DNA from: Flavobacteriaceae bacterium UBA2540
GTDB taxonomy: Bacteria > Bacteroidota > Bacteroidia > Flavobacteriales > Flavobacteriaceae
Direction: 5' to 3'
DNA length: 25,117 nt
NCBI GenBank assembly: GCA_002340765.1
Contig: DDMS01000016.1
Coordinates: 1 to 25,117, forward strand
The position numbers and the translations under genes were made by a program. Positions within the stretch are counted from its first letter, which is position 1. The number at the start of each line of letters is the position of its first letter. Positions 23,529 to 25,117 of this stretch are shown here, one piece after another. The notes beneath the pieces were generated by a model. It was given only the letters and a program-made list of their open reading frames with translations, was not told the DNA's origin and did not search any database.

Positions 23529-23879
23529 ATGGCAATTATAATAACTGACGAATGTATAAATTGTGGTGCCTGTGAACCAGAATGCCCAAATACAGCAATA
23601 TACGAAGGTGCGCAAGATTGGAAATATAAAGAAGGAACAAATTTAAAAGGCAACGTAATTCTTCCGAATGGAAAAAAGGTAAATGCAGATACTGACAATG
23701 AGCCAGTTTCTGACGATATATATTTTATTGTTGCAGACAAATGCACAGAATGCAAAGGGTTTCATGACGAGCCACAATGTGCGGCTGTTTGTCCTGTAGA
23801 TTGTTGCGTTCCTGATGGCAATCATGTTGAAACCGAAGAAGAATTGTTGGAAAAACAAAAATTTATGCACGAAAGCTAA
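23529..23879 (+). CDS. 2[4Fe-4S] ferredoxin, Alvin-like with an insert
   Basis: Small cytoplasmic electron carrier of 116 aa with two [4Fe-4S] clusters. The first motif is Cys9, Cys12, Cys15 and Cys19-Pro; the second is Cys72-x2-Cys75-x8-Cys84-x3-Cys88-Pro, with extra Cys92 and Cys93. The eight-residue gap between Cys75 and Cys84 is the mark of Alvin-type (Chromatium) ferredoxins, which have very low potential. About 40 residues between the halves (26-66) form an insert beyond the usual size, and a charged helix closes the C-terminus. The gene has its own full promoter and terminator. Redox partner is unknown; the divergent reductase gene is the obvious candidate to test. Confidence 0.92.
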   Translation: MAIIITDECINCGACEPECPNTAIYEGAQDWKYKEGTNLKGNVILPNGKKVNADTDNEPVSDDIYFIVADKCTECKGFHDEPQCAAVCPVDCCVPDGNHVETEEELLEKQKFMHES

Positions 23880-23901
23880 ATAGCTTATAATCACAACTAA
23901 C

Positions 23902-23931
23902 AATCCCGATTTTTATCGGGATTTTTTTTTC
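23902..23931 (+). terminator. Rho-independent terminator of the ferredoxin gene
   Basis: AATCCCGAT (23902-23910) and ATCGGGATT (23915-23923) form a perfect 9-bp stem with a TTTT loop, followed by a T-run. It lies 22 bp after the ferredoxin stop and isolates that gene from ychF. The A's before the stem could also let it act on the other strand. Confidence 0.93.
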
Positions 23932-23953
23932 GCATCATTCTTTAAAAATCAAC

Positions 23954-23961
23954 TATATTTG
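23954..23961 (+). promoter_or_regulatory. -7 box of ychF
   Basis: TATATTTG, followed by GCACCGC as is common around flavobacterial transcription starts, fits TAnnTTTG and leaves a leader of about 17 nt to the ATG at 23982. A -33 TTTG is not evident. Confidence 0.6.
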
Positions 23962-23981
23962 CACCGCTTAAAAACGAAACC

Positions 23982-25073
23982 ATGAAAGCCGGAATTGTAG
24001 GACTACCAAACGTAGGAAAATCAACCTTATTTAATTGTTTATCAAACGCAAAAGCGCAAAGTGCGAACTTTCCTTTTTGTACTATTGAACCAAATATTGG
24101 GGTGGTAAACGTGCCAGATACTCGTTTGGAAAAATTAGAAGAACTCGTAAATCCTGAGCGTGTAGTGCCAGCAAATGTCGAAATTGTTGACATTGCAGGT
24201 TTGGTAAAAGGTGCAAGCAAAGGAGAAGGTTTGGGAAATCAGTTTTTGGCAAATATCCGTGAAACAGACGCTATTTTGCATGTGTTGCGTTGTTTTGATA
24301 ATGACAATATTATTCATGTGGATGGTTCTGTAAATCCGATTCGAGACAAAGAAACCATTGATATTGAGTTGCAATTGAAAGACTTAGAAACGGTTCAAAA
24401 GCGTTTAGAGCGTGTGAAAAGAACTGCAAAAACAGGAAATAAAGAAGCGCAAACAGAATTGGATATTTTGTTGAATGTAGAAAATACCTTGTTGCAAGGA
24501 GAATCTATCAGAGGAATTTCTTTTACAGAAGCAGACCTTGAATTTATCACACCTTTACAATTCATCACTGCAAAACCAGTAATGTATGTGTGTAATGTAG
24601 ATGAAAATTCGGCAGTTTCTGGCAATAAATATGTTGATTTGGTCAAAGAAAATGTAGCCCAAGAAAATGCAGAAGTGATTGTTTTGGCAGTGGCTACTGA
24701 AGCTGACATTACTGAATTAGAAGATTATTCAGAGCGTCAATTATTTTTGGAAGATATTGGTTTGGCAGAAGCTGGCGTTGCAAGATTGATTAGAGCAGCC
24801 TATAAATTATTGAATTTACAAACCTATTTTACTGCAGGCGTAAAAGAAGTGCGTGCTTGGACAATTCCAATTGGAGCGACTGCACCTCAAGCTGCTGGTG
24901 TGATTCACTCAGATTTCGAAAAAGGGTTCATTAGAGCAGAAACCATTGCGTATGAAGATTATGTGAAATTCGGAAGTGAATCCAGGGTGAAAGAAGCAGG
25001 AAAAATGCGTGTTGAAGGCAAAGAATATATTGTAAAAGACGGAGATATCATGCATTTTAGATTCAATGTTTAA
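23982..25073 (+). CDS. ychF: Redox-regulated ATPase YchF (Obg family)
   Basis: Cytoplasmic P-loop ATPase of 363 aa, the bacterial counterpart of OLA1, which binds ribosomes and affects translation and oxidative-stress responses. Residues 5-14 carry GIVGLPNVGKS (G1). G3 is DIAGLVKGASKGEGLGNQFLANI, seen here as DIAG followed by the GLGNQFL stretch. The specificity motif is CNVDE in place of the NKxD of GTPases, explaining ATP preference. A helical domain (about residues 125-200) and a C-terminal TGS domain (about 280-363, with YFTAGVKEVRAWTI) follow. Length is exactly that of the family and the gene is complete. The last 44 bases of the window after it show nothing recognisable. Confidence 0.96.
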   Translation: MKAGIVGLPNVGKSTLFNCLSNAKAQSANFPFCTIEPNIGVVNVPDTRLEKLEELVNPERVVPANVEIVDIAGLVKGASKGEGLGNQFLANIRETDAILHVLRCFDNDNIIHVDGSVNPIRDKETIDIELQLKDLETVQKRLERVKRTAKTGNKEAQTELDILLNVENTLLQGESIRGISFTEADLEFITPLQFITAKPVMYVCNVDENSAVSGNKYVDLVKENVAQENAEVIVLAVATEADITELEDYSERQLFLEDIGLAEAGVARLIRAAYKLLNLQTYFTAGVKEVRAWTIPIGATAPQAAGVIHSDFEKGFIRAETIAYEDYVKFGSESRVKEAGKMRVEGKEYIVKDGDIMHFRFNV

Positions 25074-25117
25074 ATCTATTTCTTTTTGAAAATAATTTAA
25101 AAATCTATGTTTTTCGA

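Noticed and set aside
1..25117. CRISPR array, tRNA, rRNA or prophage
   Set aside because: No regularly spaced repeats, no recognisable tRNA or rRNA segments and no phage structural genes were seen on reading either strand.

Overview
The window looks like a chromosomal segment from a marine-type Flavobacteriaceae (phylum Bacteroidota). The reasons are the strongly AT-rich base use, the lack of Shine-Dalgarno sequences, repeated TAnnTTTG promoter boxes (the Bacteroidota -7 element) close to start codons, a PorV/PorQ-family outer-membrane protein, a DUF4105 protein, and tightly packed housekeeping genes. No phage, CRISPR array, rRNA or tRNA was seen. This is inference from reading; no database was searched.

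Layout. 1-1077 (+): a small outer-membrane beta-barrel protein with its terminator, then aroQ. 1080-5949 (-): a GNAT acetyltransferase broken near its N-terminus, glutamate formimidoyltransferase, a DUF4105 membrane protein, a PorV/PorQ-family protein and a YheT-like hydrolase. 6045-6794 (+): pssA. 6791-9731 (-): kdsD-tatC-AhpD-like-lptB, an envelope cluster whose first three genes overlap at start and stop. 9871-12054 (+): recQ. 12058-13457 (-): a SAM methyltransferase and a ZIP metal transporter with an ATGA overlap. 13569-14741 (+): a THUMP/RlmL-type rRNA methyltransferase. 14742-15798: about 1 kb without an intact gene, filled almost entirely by a decayed full-length IS1595-family transposase on the - strand. 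15820-18270 (+): priA, probably with a TTG start. 18271-18501: non-coding, with a 14-bp tandem repeat, an ECF-sigma-like promoter that faces no gene, and a hairpin. 18502-23458 (-): acyl-CoA reductase (LuxC-like), serC, serA, a YggS/PLPBP protein and a DEDDh exonuclease-GIY-YIG fusion. 23529-25073 (+): a 2[4Fe-4S] ferredoxin with a strong terminator, then ychF.

How the genes fit together. There are three themes. Envelope biogenesis: pssA makes phosphatidylserine, kdsD supplies the Kdo precursor, lptB powers LPS export, and tatC belongs to the Tat translocon; two outer-membrane proteins are also present. Genome and RNA maintenance: recQ, priA, the exonuclease-nuclease fusion, the RlmL-like methyltransferase and ychF. 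Amino-acid and cofactor metabolism: serA and serC give two of the three serine steps (serB is not here), aroQ is in the shikimate pathway, ftcD links formiminoglutamate to one-carbon metabolism, and the YggS-like protein handles PLP homeostasis.

Most of the window is ordinary core genome. I do not see a clear new multi-gene system. The points most worth a second look are the orphan ECF-like promoter (18363-18389), the mirror-image promoter pair between ferredoxin and acyl-CoA reductase, the LuxC-like reductase overlapping serC, the nuclease fusion, the IS relic, and the frameshifted acetyltransferase.
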